Below, one piece after another: positions 6,599-14,390 of a stretch of DNA of 35,452 nt. The translations under genes and the position numbers were made by a program. Each line of letters begins with the position of its first letter. Position 1 is the stretch's first letter. The notes under the pieces were generated by a model that did not search any database, was not told where the DNA came from, and was given only the letters and a program-made list of their open reading frames with translations. Source of the DNA: Kiritimatiellia bacterium (lineage in GTDB: Bacteria > Verrucomicrobiota > Kiritimatiellia > UBA8416 > JADHWI01); NCBI GenBank assembly GCA_016783565.1, contig JADHWI010000026.1, forward strand, positions 1-35,452, written 5' to 3'.

Positions 6599-7855
6599 AT
6601 GCAGATGCGCGAACAGATTGAGCAAATAGGTGACCGAGGCGTTGCCGCGGCTCGCGAAATGATCCAGTTGAATGCCCGCAAGAAGAAATCGATTCTTCAG
6701 GGCATGGCAGAGGAGTTGGATGCTCGTAAGGTCGATGTGATCGCTGCGAACGAAGCGGACTTGTCTGATGCCCGTGAGGCGGGCTTTTCTGGTTCAGCAT
6801 TGGATCGCATTCGTGTGTCAGCTGCGGATGTTGCAGGTCTCGTGAAAATGCTACGTACCGTAGCGGATTTGAAAGATCCTATTGGAGTAACTATATCTCG
6901 TTGGATTCGTCCCAATGGTCTTGAAATTATTAAGAAACGGGTGCCCATAGGGGTGGTGGGCATGGTGTATGAATCCTGTCCACGTGTCACGGCTGATGCT
7001 GCAGCATTATGCGTGAAGTCATCCAATGCGGTTATTCTGCGTGGTGGCAGTCATGTATTTCGTTCGAATCGTGCCATTGCGCATGCATTGATTGAGGGTG
7101 GTGTGTCGAAGGGGCTTCCTGAGCATGCGGTGCAATTTGTAGAGGTGACAGACCACGAGGCGGTTCAAGAGTTAGTACAGCTTGAAGGTCGGGTCGATTT
7201 GGTGGTGCCGCGTGGGGGCGAAGGGTTGATTCGTGCCGTAACTGAGGATGCGACTGTGCCGGTGCTTAAGCACTGTAAAGGTGTGTGTCACGTCTATGTG
7301 GATGAGGCTGCAGATTTACCGATGGCGATGGATGTGATCGAGAATGCAAAGTGTCAGCGTCCGGATGTGTGTAATGCGGCGGAGACTTTACTTGTGCATG
7401 AATCGGTAGCTCAGACCATACTTCCGGCATTGGTGGCGCGTTTGCGTGAGCGAGGGGTGTTGTTGCGGGGGGACGAGGCAGCACGGGAAATTGTGACTGA
7501 TATGGAATCTGCCGATGATGTGGATTGGGTGACGGAATATATGGATCTGGTCTTATCTGTGAAGATCGTACCCTCGGTGGATGCGGCCATTGATCACATC
7601 AATCTTTTTGGGTCCAAGCATACGGATTGCATTATTTCGGAATCAGAAGCAGCTCAGAAGCAGTTTTCGTTGCTCGTGGATTCCAGTTCGATTTTTATCA
7701 ATGCCTCCACGCGTTTCAATGATGGGGCGGAGTTTGGCATGGGCGGAGAAATCGGGGTCTGCACAGAGAAACTTCATGCGCGTGGCCCGATGGGTCTGGA
7801 GGAGTTGACCACGCACAAATACATTGTGTGTGGTTCAGGTCAATTGCGAGAGTAA
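6599..7855 (+). CDS. proA: gamma-glutamyl phosphate reductase
   Basis: This is the second step of proline synthesis: NADPH-dependent reduction of gamma-glutamyl phosphate to glutamate semialdehyde. The 418-residue protein has the aldehyde-dehydrogenase fold and the catalytic Cys at about residue 258 in CQRPDVCNAAETLLVH. EFGMGGEIGVCTEKLHARGPMGLEELT near the C-terminus is typical for ProA. Some usually conserved segments differ: YESCPRVTADAAALCVKSSN and ILRGGSHVFRSN replace the common YESRPNVT... and ILRGGKEA...SN, so this is a diverged but probably active enzyme. The start at 6599 has a GGGGG tract seven bases upstream; the frame stays open earlier but overlaps proB. It forms an operon with proB and converges with the next gene, 12 bases away. 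Confidence 0.95.
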   Translation: MQMREQIEQIGDRGVAAAREMIQLNARKKKSILQGMAEELDARKVDVIAANEADLSDAREAGFSGSALDRIRVSAADVAGLVKMLRTVADLKDPIGVTISRWIRPNGLEIIKKRVPIGVVGMVYESCPRVTADAAALCVKSSNAVILRGGSHVFRSNRAIAHALIEGGVSKGLPEHAVQFVEVTDHEAVQELVQLEGRVDLVVPRGGEGLIRAVTEDATVPVLKHCKGVCHVYVDEAADLPMAMDVIENAKCQRPDVCNAAETLLVHESVAQTILPALVARLRERGVLLRGDEAAREIVTDMESADDVDWVTEYMDLVLSVKIVPSVDAAIDHINLFGSKHTDCIISESEAAQKQFSLLVDSSSIFINASTRFNDGAEFGMGGEIGVCTEKLHARGPMGLEELTTHKYIVCGSGQLRE

Positions 7856-7867
7856 ATTGGATTCGGC

Positions 7868-8653
7868 CTATTTCGAGCCGGGATCAACGGAAAGGGGGAT
7901 GCCCTTTTCCTGCATGGAGGGCTCTGGAACCTGTTCCCATTGCGGTTCAAGCTTGGTCGTATCAAGTTCTGGTGCTACGACGGGTTTCTGTACGTCTTCG
8001 GCTTGTTCTTTGATGCTGATTGCAGGTGCCGCAACGGGTGCCGGTTCGGTGGTAACGACGGGTTCGGCGATCTGAATGTCACTGACTGGTTTTGCGATGA
8101 TGGGCTCTTTTGCTGCAGCATGTTTTGGTGGTCCATAGCGGCCATACCGTCGTCTCTGTTCGTTGAGATCTTTTAGTTCAAGGTTGTGTCGTCGTGCAAG
8201 CCATTGCCATTCTTTTGCCGAAAAATTGAGAGAATCGCTGAATGCATTCATGATCGATACGGCATTGAGTTCGCTCAGTCGTACCAGGTTCTTTGCCCAC
8301 GATGGTTGTGTGCTGAGGGTATTGGGTGTTTCGTCGCCTGCCCCCAGGATGTAGACCGTGCCGGGTGCCGCTGCGAAATGCAGTCCCTGGTGGTAGAAGT
8401 CCTGATTGGTCTCTCGCCAAACGCGTTCATTTGCATCCCATATATGCATGAATGGGGCTACGTTCTTTCCCAGATTCTGGTAGCTGATCAGGAAGGTGGG
8501 CCGAAGCGCGGCCACATCAAAGGCCAGATTCATGATCTGTTTGCGTGCCGGCACAAGGACGACGACGGGGTCTTCCGGTTGCGCGCCGAAGCTCTGCGAG
8601 CAGACGGTGACGGAGAGAATAATCAGAGTGAGAAACCGCATTTGTTTGGACAT
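7868..8653 (-). CDS. secreted protein of unknown function with Pro/Ala/Glu-rich tail
   Basis: The family is not recognised. The 261-residue protein begins with a clear signal peptide (MRFLTLIILSVTV ... SFGA, cleavage likely before QPED). Residues about 27-165 look folded and aromatic-rich, with strands such as PTFLISYQNLGKNVAPFMHI and a segment HFAAAPGTVYILGAG. The last 90 residues are rich in Pro, Ala, Glu, Val and Lys (repeated AEPVVTTEPAPVA-like text), as in a flexible periplasmic or surface linker. The start at 8653 is chosen for its AAGGGGGTG ribosome-binding site; an earlier in-frame start (8719) would bury the signal peptide. It stands alone between convergent proA and the etf genes, with a promoter-like sequence and a palindrome in its leader. 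Confidence 0.8.
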   Translation of the reverse strand: MSKQMRFLTLIILSVTVCSQSFGAQPEDPVVVLVPARKQIMNLAFDVAALRPTFLISYQNLGKNVAPFMHIWDANERVWRETNQDFYHQGLHFAAAPGTVYILGAGDETPNTLSTQPSWAKNLVRLSELNAVSIMNAFSDSLNFSAKEWQWLARRHNLELKDLNEQRRRYGRYGPPKHAAAKEPIIAKPVSDIQIAEPVVTTEPAPVAAPAISIKEQAEDVQKPVVAPELDTTKLEPQWEQVPEPSMQEKGIPLSVDPGSK

Positions 8654-8669
8654 GGACACCCCCTTTATT

Positions 8670-8693
8670 ACATGTCGTGCCGGCACGACGTGT
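8670..8693. repeat. 24-base near-perfect palindrome in the leader of the secreted-protein gene
   Basis: The central 16 bases, 8674-8689 (GTCGTGCC then GGCACGAC), are a perfect palindrome with no spacer. Three more pairs outside one mismatch (8673/8690) extend it to 24 bases. It lies 17 bases upstream of the start codon at 8653. It could be an operator for a dimeric regulator or, in RNA, a hairpin with a CCGG loop near the ribosome-binding site. No T-run follows on either strand, so it is not an ordinary terminator. Confidence 0.7.
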
Positions 8694-8762
8694 GTAGCAT
8701 TTCGCACATTGTCATGCAATCACCCGGTCTACAGATCATTGCACTTGTCTTGTCTAACGTCC

Positions 8763-8792
8763 AGTATTCGGATCTGCGGCTGATGATGTCAA
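8763..8792 (-). promoter_or_regulatory. probable sigma-70 promoter of the secreted-protein gene
   Basis: On the minus strand a perfect TTGACA (8787-8792) is followed after 18 bases by AATACT (8763-8768, four of six consensus bases). It starts directly after the etfA stop codon and would give a leader of about 100 bases that contains the palindrome at 8670-8693. Confidence 0.5.
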
Positions 8793-8793
8793 C

Positions 8794-9999
8794 CTATTTT
8801 CCAAGTACTTTTCGGAATTCTTTGGTCAACATGGGCACAATCTCTAATGCGTTCCCAACAATTCCGTAAGTCGCGATGTTAAAGATAGGTGCTTCCGGGT
8901 CCCTGTTGATGGCCACGATGATGTCGGCTGACGACATGCCGGCCAGGTGCTGGATCTGTCCGCTGATTCCGCAGGCGATATAGATTCTTGGGCAGACGGT
9001 TTTGCCTGTCTGGCCTACCTGGTGCGAGTAAGGTATCCAGTCGGCATCCACTGCGGCACGTGAGGCACCGATACCAGCTCCGATGACTTCAGCAAACTCG
9101 CGGAGTACTTCGAAATTCTCCGGAGACTGCAGACCTCTTCCGCCTGAAACAATAATATTTGCTTCTGCGATGTTGACTGTGTTCTCTGTTTCCGGAACGA
9201 ACTCACGGCGCGTGGTTCTGCTTTTGAGGATCTCGGCGGCGATTTCTTTGATGAGGACTTCGCCCTGGCGGCTGCTGTCGACATCGGCTTCCTTCATAAC
9301 CTTGTGTCGGACCGTGGCCATTTGAGGCCGGTTGTTCGGGCTGACGATCGTGGCCATAATGTTGCCGCCGAAGGCGGGTCGGGTCTGAAGCAGGTTCTTG
9401 GTTTCCGGATCAATTGCCAAGCCTGTGCAGTCTGCTGTGAGGCCTGCATCGACTGAAACGGCCACGCGAGAGACGAGGCTGCGGCCAATGGTGGTGGCAC
9501 CGCACAGCACGATGTTAGGCTTGTGAGTCTTGATCAGATCGATCAGGACTGCCGCATAGGGTTCGTCCTGAAAATAGACCAGTTCAGGCTGATCAATGAG
9601 ATAAACCTTGTCGGCTCCACGACTGGTGAGCTCGGCCGCTTTGTCCTTTATTTCGGATCCAATCAGAACTGCACAAAGGTCCATTCCCAGTTCATCAGCC
9701 AGTTTGCGGCCTTCGCCAAGAAGTTCGTAGGTCACGGATTCGATATGACCATCGCTTTGTTCTGCAAAAACCCAGACATCCTTGTAGTCGCTGAGGTCTT
9801 TGGCGGGTGCTTCTTTCTGTCGCATCTCAATGGCTTCGAATTTGCAGGCTTCGACGCAGGCACCGCACAACGTGCAGGTGGTCAGGTCGATTTCGGCCAG
9901 CCGTTCTTTCATGGTGATGGCACCGAAAGGGCATGACTTTTCGCACAATGTGCATCCCACGCATTTCTCATCAATAACTTTGATTGGATCGTTTGACAT
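8794..9999 (-). CDS. etfA: electron transfer flavoprotein alpha subunit with N-terminal 2x[4Fe-4S] ferredoxin domain
   Basis: The 401-residue protein pairs with EtfB. Residues 1-60 are a bacterial ferredoxin domain with two cluster motifs: Cys13, 16, 19, 23 ([12 protein letters not shown]) and Cys42, 45, 48, 52 ([11 protein letters not shown]). The rest is EtfA proper, with the FAD domain near the C-terminus: [39 protein letters not shown] and the closing [10 protein letters not shown]. Ferredoxin-fused EtfA subunits are known from bifurcating or confurcating complexes such as the lactate dehydrogenase and caffeyl-CoA reductase of Acetobacterium. The ATG at 9999 has AAGGA upstream and follows etfB by 13 bases. 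No acyl-CoA dehydrogenase or lactate dehydrogenase gene lies next to it here. Confidence 0.95.
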   Translation of the reverse strand: MSNDPIKVIDEKCVGCTLCEKSCPFGAITMKERLAEIDLTTCTLCGACVEACKFEAIEMRQKEAPAKDLSDYKDVWVFAEQSDGHIESVTYELLGEGRKLADELGMDLCAVLIGSEIKDKAAELTSRGADKVYLIDQPELVYFQDEPYAAVLIDLIKTHKPNIVLCGATTIGRSLVSRVAVSVDAGLTADCTGLAIDPETKNLLQTRPAFGGNIMATIVSPNNRPQMATVRHKVMKEADVDSSRQGEVLIKEIAAEILKSRTTRREFVPETENTVNIAEANIIVSGGRGLQSPENFEVLREFAEVIGAGIGASRAAVDADWIPYSHQVGQTGKTVCPRIYIACGISGQIQHLAGMSSADIIVAINRDPEAPIFNIATYGIVGNALEIVPMLTKEFRKVLGK

Positions 10000-10012
10000 G
10001 GTTCGATTCCTT

Positions 10013-10807
10013 CTATGCGTTCGCTTCAACGACAATTTCTTTCAGTGCTTTGACCAGTTTTTCTGCGCACTCGTGGGGTTCACCTTCAAAGATTTCTCCA
10101 CCTTCGCGAGATGGAGGTGTAAAGATTTTTACGACCTTGGTGGGGGATCCATCGAGGCCCAGGCAGGCAGGGTCTGCACCAATGTCCTCGGCGGACCAAG
10201 TGGGGATTTCTGCTTTGCGGGCAGCCATTTTTCCTTTCAGTGAAGGAAGTCGTGGATCGTTGATTTCTTTGACAACAGTCAGGGCGACAGGCAAAGGTGC
10301 CTCAACGCTCTCATAGCCGTTCTCCAGCAAGCGCTCGGCTACAATGTGTGATTCGTCCACTTCTTCGATCTTGCGTACGTAGGTGATCTGAGGCAGGTCG
10401 AGATGAGTGGCCACGCCGGGTCCTACCTGCGCGGTGTCCCCGTCGGAAGCCTGTTTGCCGAACAGGACAACGTCGTAATCGCCAATTTTCTTAATGGCCA
10501 TAGCCAACGTGTAGCTGGTGGCCCAGGTGTCGCTACCTGCGAAGGCGCGGTCGCTGACCAGAATGCCTTCATTGACACCCATTGCAATGGCTTCGCGCAG
10601 GACTGCCTCGGCCTGGGGGGGTCCCATGCTGATGGCTGTGACCTTGCCGCCGAGCTTGTCACGGAGGCGCAGGGCCTCTTCAATGGCGTACACATCGAAT
10701 GGGTTAACAATGGAATCCACACCTTCTCGAATGAGGGTGTTGGTTTCGGGATTGATTTTGACGTCGGTCGTTTCCGGGACCTGTTTGATGCAGACTACAA
10801 AATGCAT
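10013..10807 (-). CDS. etfB: electron transfer flavoprotein beta subunit (bifurcating type)
   Basis: The 264-residue protein matches EtfB: it starts MHFVVCIKQVPETTDV, then has NPFDVYAIEEALRLRD and the nucleotide-site segment GKQASDGDTAQVGPGVA. The DGDTAQVGP form is that of ETFs that hold a second FAD in the beta subunit and bifurcate electrons from NADH, as opposed to AMP-containing mitochondrial-type ETF. The conserved LPSLKGKMAARKAEIPTW stretch follows. The ATG at 10807 is chosen for the family-typical N-terminus and an AGAGG upstream. It is the first gene of etfBA and sits 111 bases downstream of the PurF homologue on the same strand. With EtfA it would pass electrons from NADH to a ferredoxin or dehydrogenase partner encoded elsewhere. 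Confidence 0.95.
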   Translation of the reverse strand: MHFVVCIKQVPETTDVKINPETNTLIREGVDSIVNPFDVYAIEEALRLRDKLGGKVTAISMGPPQAEAVLREAIAMGVNEGILVSDRAFAGSDTWATSYTLAMAIKKIGDYDVVLFGKQASDGDTAQVGPGVATHLDLPQITYVRKIEEVDESHIVAERLLENGYESVEAPLPVALTVVKEINDPRLPSLKGKMAARKAEIPTWSAEDIGADPACLGLDGSPTKVVKIFTPPSREGGEIFEGEPHECAEKLVKALKEIVVEANA

Positions 10808-10918
10808 GTCCAGAACCTCTCTTTTTTCGTTATGGAAGCCGCGCACAGTACTGTATCTTGGGACTCATAAGCAAGGATGAAGTAAACCTTGTTTCCTGAG
10901 CTGAGTCAGGGCGTTCAT

Positions 10919-12346
10919 TCAACCTGCATCTCCGTTGCCGTTGCACCCTGTGCACCCATCCCAGCAATAGGTGCAGAGTTTGGATTTGGGCAGGCCGATT
11001 GCCTCCACGAGATCGGGTAGTGTCTGGTACTTCAGCGTGGTTAGTTTCAGGCGCTTTCGGATGACGTCGACCATGGCCTGATAGCGATCGCTGTTCGGGT
11101 CCACATAGTCATGTGGGGGTTCTTCTGAGTGGCCTTCAAGCTCCTTAATGGCGCGCCGTGTGGCAAGGTCCATAATGGAGCGGGATCGCGAGAAATTCAG
11201 GTAACGGCATCCGTAGACGAGTGGAGGGCATGCCGGCCGCATGTGCAGTTCTTCTGATCCGAAGTCGTACAGGCGTTGGATGATGTCCTGGAGTTGTGTG
11301 CCCCGAACGATGGAATCTTCGCAGAACAGAATGCTTTTCCCTTTCACCATGGAGCGCACGGGCAGCAATTTCATGCGGGCGACCAGATCGCGGATGGATT
11401 GATCCTGTGGCATGAAGCTGCGTGGCCAGGTGGGTGTGTATTTAACAAAGGGTCGCTGGTATGGTTTTCCGGCGGCGTTGGCATAGCCGATGGCGTGTGC
11501 GGTTCCGGAATCCGGGATGCCGGCCACCATGTCGATGTTCACGTTGTCGTTTTTTGCCAGGGCTGCTCCGCAGCGATAGCGCGTTTCTTCGGTGTTGATC
11601 CCTTCGTAGGAAGATGCGGGATAGCCGTAATAGACCCACAGGAACGAGCAGATCTGCATGGTATCGCCGGGCGGTTGGAGTTGCTCAATCCCGTCGGCGG
11701 TGATGGATACAATTTCTCCTGGCCCAAGGTAGCGATCGGTTTCAAAGTCCATGTTGGGTAATGCGCAGGATTCCATGGTAACCGCGTAGCACCCGTCGCG
11801 CATTCCGATCGTGATCGGGGTGCGACCGAGTTTGTCACGTGCAGCGTAGAGCGTGTGGTCTGTCAGCAGCAGGATCGAGCAGGATCCGTCGATTTCATCC
11901 TGGGCACGCTTGAGACCGGCCACAAAAGAGTCCTCCTGGCTGATGATGGAGGCGACCAACTCGGTAGGGTTGACGTGGCCTCCGCTCATTTCAGAGAAAT
12001 GAGTTTTGTGGTTTCCGTGTGCTTTGCGTTCAAGTTCTTTTGCGTTCTGGATGACGCCCACAGTGACGACGGCGAATGTGCCGAGGTGAGAACCTACGAG
12101 AATGGGTTGGTCTTCGTAGTCGCTGATAACGCCGATTCCCGTGTTCCCCTTCAGTTTGCCCAGGTCGTCGTCGAATTTACTTCTGAACTGCGCGTTGCGG
12201 ATATCATGGATGATGCGCTGGATTCCGTTGTCTCCCATTACGGCCATCCCACCACGTTGCGTGCCGAGGTGTGAATGGTAATCCGTTCCGAAGAATAGAT
12301 CGTTGGTACAGCTATTTTTCGATGCAATTCCAAAGAATCCACCCAT
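10919..12346 (-). CDS. PurF-like amidophosphoribosyltransferase homologue without the catalytic Cys
   Basis: The 475-residue protein has the two-domain PurF plan. The PRTase domain keeps GIPDSGTAHAIGYA and the PRPP loop CEDSIVRGT. The N-terminal glutaminase domain keeps its fold (LGTQRGG, LKGNTGIG, YAARDKLGRTP) but starts MGGFFGIAS instead of MCGI. The nucleophile Cys is thus Gly, and the usual GHVRYST and HNGNL segments read GVISDYE and VGVIQN. It should not hydrolyse glutamine in the normal way. The C-terminus has Cys458, 461, 465 and 468 (CTYCWDGCTGC); the CxxC may be a [4Fe-4S] ligand pair as in B. subtilis PurF. Similar MGGFFG proteins occur in Bacteroidetes and PVC bacteria, often beside a normal PurF. 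AGGAGAG precedes the ATG. It diverges from trpS. Confidence 0.88.
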   Translation of the reverse strand: MGGFFGIASKNSCTNDLFFGTDYHSHLGTQRGGMAVMGDNGIQRIIHDIRNAQFRSKFDDDLGKLKGNTGIGVISDYEDQPILVGSHLGTFAVVTVGVIQNAKELERKAHGNHKTHFSEMSGGHVNPTELVASIISQEDSFVAGLKRAQDEIDGSCSILLLTDHTLYAARDKLGRTPITIGMRDGCYAVTMESCALPNMDFETDRYLGPGEIVSITADGIEQLQPPGDTMQICSFLWVYYGYPASSYEGINTEETRYRCGAALAKNDNVNIDMVAGIPDSGTAHAIGYANAAGKPYQRPFVKYTPTWPRSFMPQDQSIRDLVARMKLLPVRSMVKGKSILFCEDSIVRGTQLQDIIQRLYDFGSEELHMRPACPPLVYGCRYLNFSRSRSIMDLATRRAIKELEGHSEEPPHDYVDPNSDRYQAMVDVIRKRLKLTTLKYQTLPDLVEAIGLPKSKLCTYCWDGCTGCNGNGDAG

Positions 12347-12553
12347 GAGATCTCTCCTGTTAATACCGTTCGTGTAATCTGAATTGACGTCTGGTCAGTC
12401 TAGAGGGTCGAGGTCCGAAGCTCAACACTTTATCGTCCTTGTGCTGGCTTGATCTGACGGGGGGGATGGGGTATCGTGCCTTCTTTGTGTGAATCGCCTG
12501 CTGCTGGTGGGTGTTGAGTGATGTTGGATTTATCAATCAGGAGATCAAGTTTT

Positions 12554-13516
12554 ATGCGGATACTTTCAGGCATTCAGCCTTCAGGAAAGCTGCATCTGGG
12601 CAATTATTTTGGCATGATGCGTCCCGCTATCCGATTGCAGGAGCGGGGGCAGGCTTTCATTTTTATTGCGAATTATCATGCGTTGACTACTTCTTCGGAT
12701 GGATCGATGCTCCGGGAATACACGCATGATGTGGCCCTTGATTTTCTGGCCTGTGGTCTTGATCCTGAACGCAGCGTCTTTTTTCGGCAGAGTGATGTCC
12801 CGGAGGTGACCGAGTTGACATGGTTGCTTTCAACCGTAACTCCCATGGGGCTTCTTGAGCGTTGTCATGCCTATAAGGATAAAGTCGCACGTGGCATTAC
12901 CGCCAGTCATGCATTGTTTGCGTATCCGGTTCTCATGGCGGCGGATATTCTGGCATACCAGTCTAATCTGGTTCCGGTGGGGCGCGATCAGAAGCAGCAT
13001 GTGGAGGTCACGCGTGACCTTGCCATCAAGTTCAATAACCTGTTCGGGGAGGTGTTTACGATTCCGGAACCGGAAATCCAACACGAGGTCGCCGTTGTTC
13101 CGGGTGTGGATGGGCAGAAAATGTCAAAGTCTTATGACAACCATGTGGAGCTATTTGGAAATGAAAAAGAGGCACGCAAGCGCATCATGCGTATTGTGAC
13201 CGATTCAACGCCCATGGAAGAGCCGAAAGATCCTGAGAAATGCAATGTGTTTGCCTTGTACCGTTTGTTTGCGGATGAGACCCAGCGCCAGGAAATGATT
13301 GATCGCTACCAGGCGGGTGGCTACGGATATGGTCAGGCCAAGAAAGCGTTGTTTGAATTGATGCATGAGACGCTGGCGCCGTTGCGCGCCCGGCGGGAAG
13401 AATTAGCAGCCGATCCCGGTTATGTTGAGTCTGTATTGAAGGCGGGTGCGGAGAAAGCGCGTGCGGAGGCTGCGGAAACGCTGCAGGCTGCCCGGCGGGC
13501 CATGGGCCTGGAGTAG
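12554..13516 (+). CDS. trpS: tryptophanyl-tRNA synthetase
   Basis: This cytoplasmic class I synthetase charges tRNA-Trp. The 320-residue protein starts MRILSGIQPSGKLHLGNYFG, where HLGN (residues 14-17) is the HIGH motif; KMSKS is at 189-193 in VDGQKMSKSYDN. SDVPEVTELTWLLS and VPVGRDQKQHVEVTRD are characteristic TrpS segments. The ATG at 12554 has AGGAGA nine bases upstream and the family-typical N-terminus; the frame is open for 12 more codons. The C-terminus is rich in Ala, Glu and Arg. It starts the plus-strand run that continues into scpA after a 100-base gap with no clear terminator. Confidence 0.96.
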   Translation: MRILSGIQPSGKLHLGNYFGMMRPAIRLQERGQAFIFIANYHALTTSSDGSMLREYTHDVALDFLACGLDPERSVFFRQSDVPEVTELTWLLSTVTPMGLLERCHAYKDKVARGITASHALFAYPVLMAADILAYQSNLVPVGRDQKQHVEVTRDLAIKFNNLFGEVFTIPEPEIQHEVAVVPGVDGQKMSKSYDNHVELFGNEKEARKRIMRIVTDSTPMEEPKDPEKCNVFALYRLFADETQRQEMIDRYQAGGYGYGQAKKALFELMHETLAPLRARREELAADPGYVESVLKAGAEKARAEAAETLQAARRAMGLE

Positions 13517-13616
13517 GGTGTAGAATGGTTCGTTATTTGTTATTGGTTCGCGGCTTGTTGTGGAGACGCCGGGGGACCCGGGGTCGAATGTGTGATGTTT
13601 TGTCAGGTGGAGTGAG

Positions 13617-14390
13617 ATGAGTCAAACCGAGGAATATAAAGTTAATCTGGAGGTCTTTGAGGGACCGCTTGATCTGTTGCTGTATTTGATCAAGAAGGAT
13701 GAGATTGATATTCACAACATTCCGATTGAAGTGATTACGAGTCAGTACATGGAGTACCTGAACGTGATGCGGATGTTGGATCTGAACATTGCCGGCGAGT
13801 TTATTGTGATGGCGGCGACCTTGATGTTGATTAAGAGTCGCATGTTGTTGCCCGTTGAGGAACGATCTGAATTGGCGGAAGAGGATGATGAAGATGATCC
13901 TCGCTGGGAATTGGTGCGTCAGCTTGTTGAGTACAAGAAATTCAAGGACGCAGCGCTGCGCCTGCACGGCAAAGAGTTGGAACAGGAAGGCATTTTCACG
14001 ATTGGGACGAAGGGCATTGAGGTAGAGGCTGAAGCATCAGGTGTGGTGCTGGAAGATGTCAGCTTGTTTGATTTGATTTCCGCGTTCAATGAAGTTCTTC
14101 AGCGGACGAGCGAGGAACAAATTGGTGAAATTTTCCACGATCAGTTTACGGTGGCGGATAAGATTGACGTGGTGTTAAACACGTTGAAACGGCGTGGTCA
14201 GGTGAAATTTTCGGAGTTGTTTGGTGCAAAGACCTCTCGTAACGAGCTAATCTGCACCTTTCTTGCGCTTCTGGAGTTGATTAAACTATGCCAGGTGTGC
14301 GTCATTCAGCCGGACCCGTTTGGTGAAATTGTGATTGGCTCAACCAACGAACCTAACGAACCTGTGGAGTCAGATGATGGAAGAGAATAA
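13617..14390 (+). CDS. scpA: segregation and condensation protein A
   Basis: ScpA is the kleisin subunit that closes the SMC ring in the bacterial condensin. At 257 residues it has the usual length. The N-terminal SMC-head-binding part is clear (YKVNLEVFEGPLDLLLYLI, then EIDIHNIPIEVITSQYMEYL and AGEFIVMAATLMLIKSRMLLP). An acidic linker (EEDDEDDP) precedes the middle region, and the C-terminal winged helix ends with a segment FLALLELIKLCQVCVIQ. A strong AGGTGGAG lies just before the ATG. Its last 14 bases overlap scpB, so the two are translationally coupled, as expected for partners in one complex. Confidence 0.94.
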   Translation: MSQTEEYKVNLEVFEGPLDLLLYLIKKDEIDIHNIPIEVITSQYMEYLNVMRMLDLNIAGEFIVMAATLMLIKSRMLLPVEERSELAEEDDEDDPRWELVRQLVEYKKFKDAALRLHGKELEQEGIFTIGTKGIEVEAEASGVVLEDVSLFDLISAFNEVLQRTSEEQIGEIFHDQFTVADKIDVVLNTLKRRGQVKFSELFGAKTSRNELICTFLALLELIKLCQVCVIQPDPFGEIVIGSTNEPNEPVESDDGRE

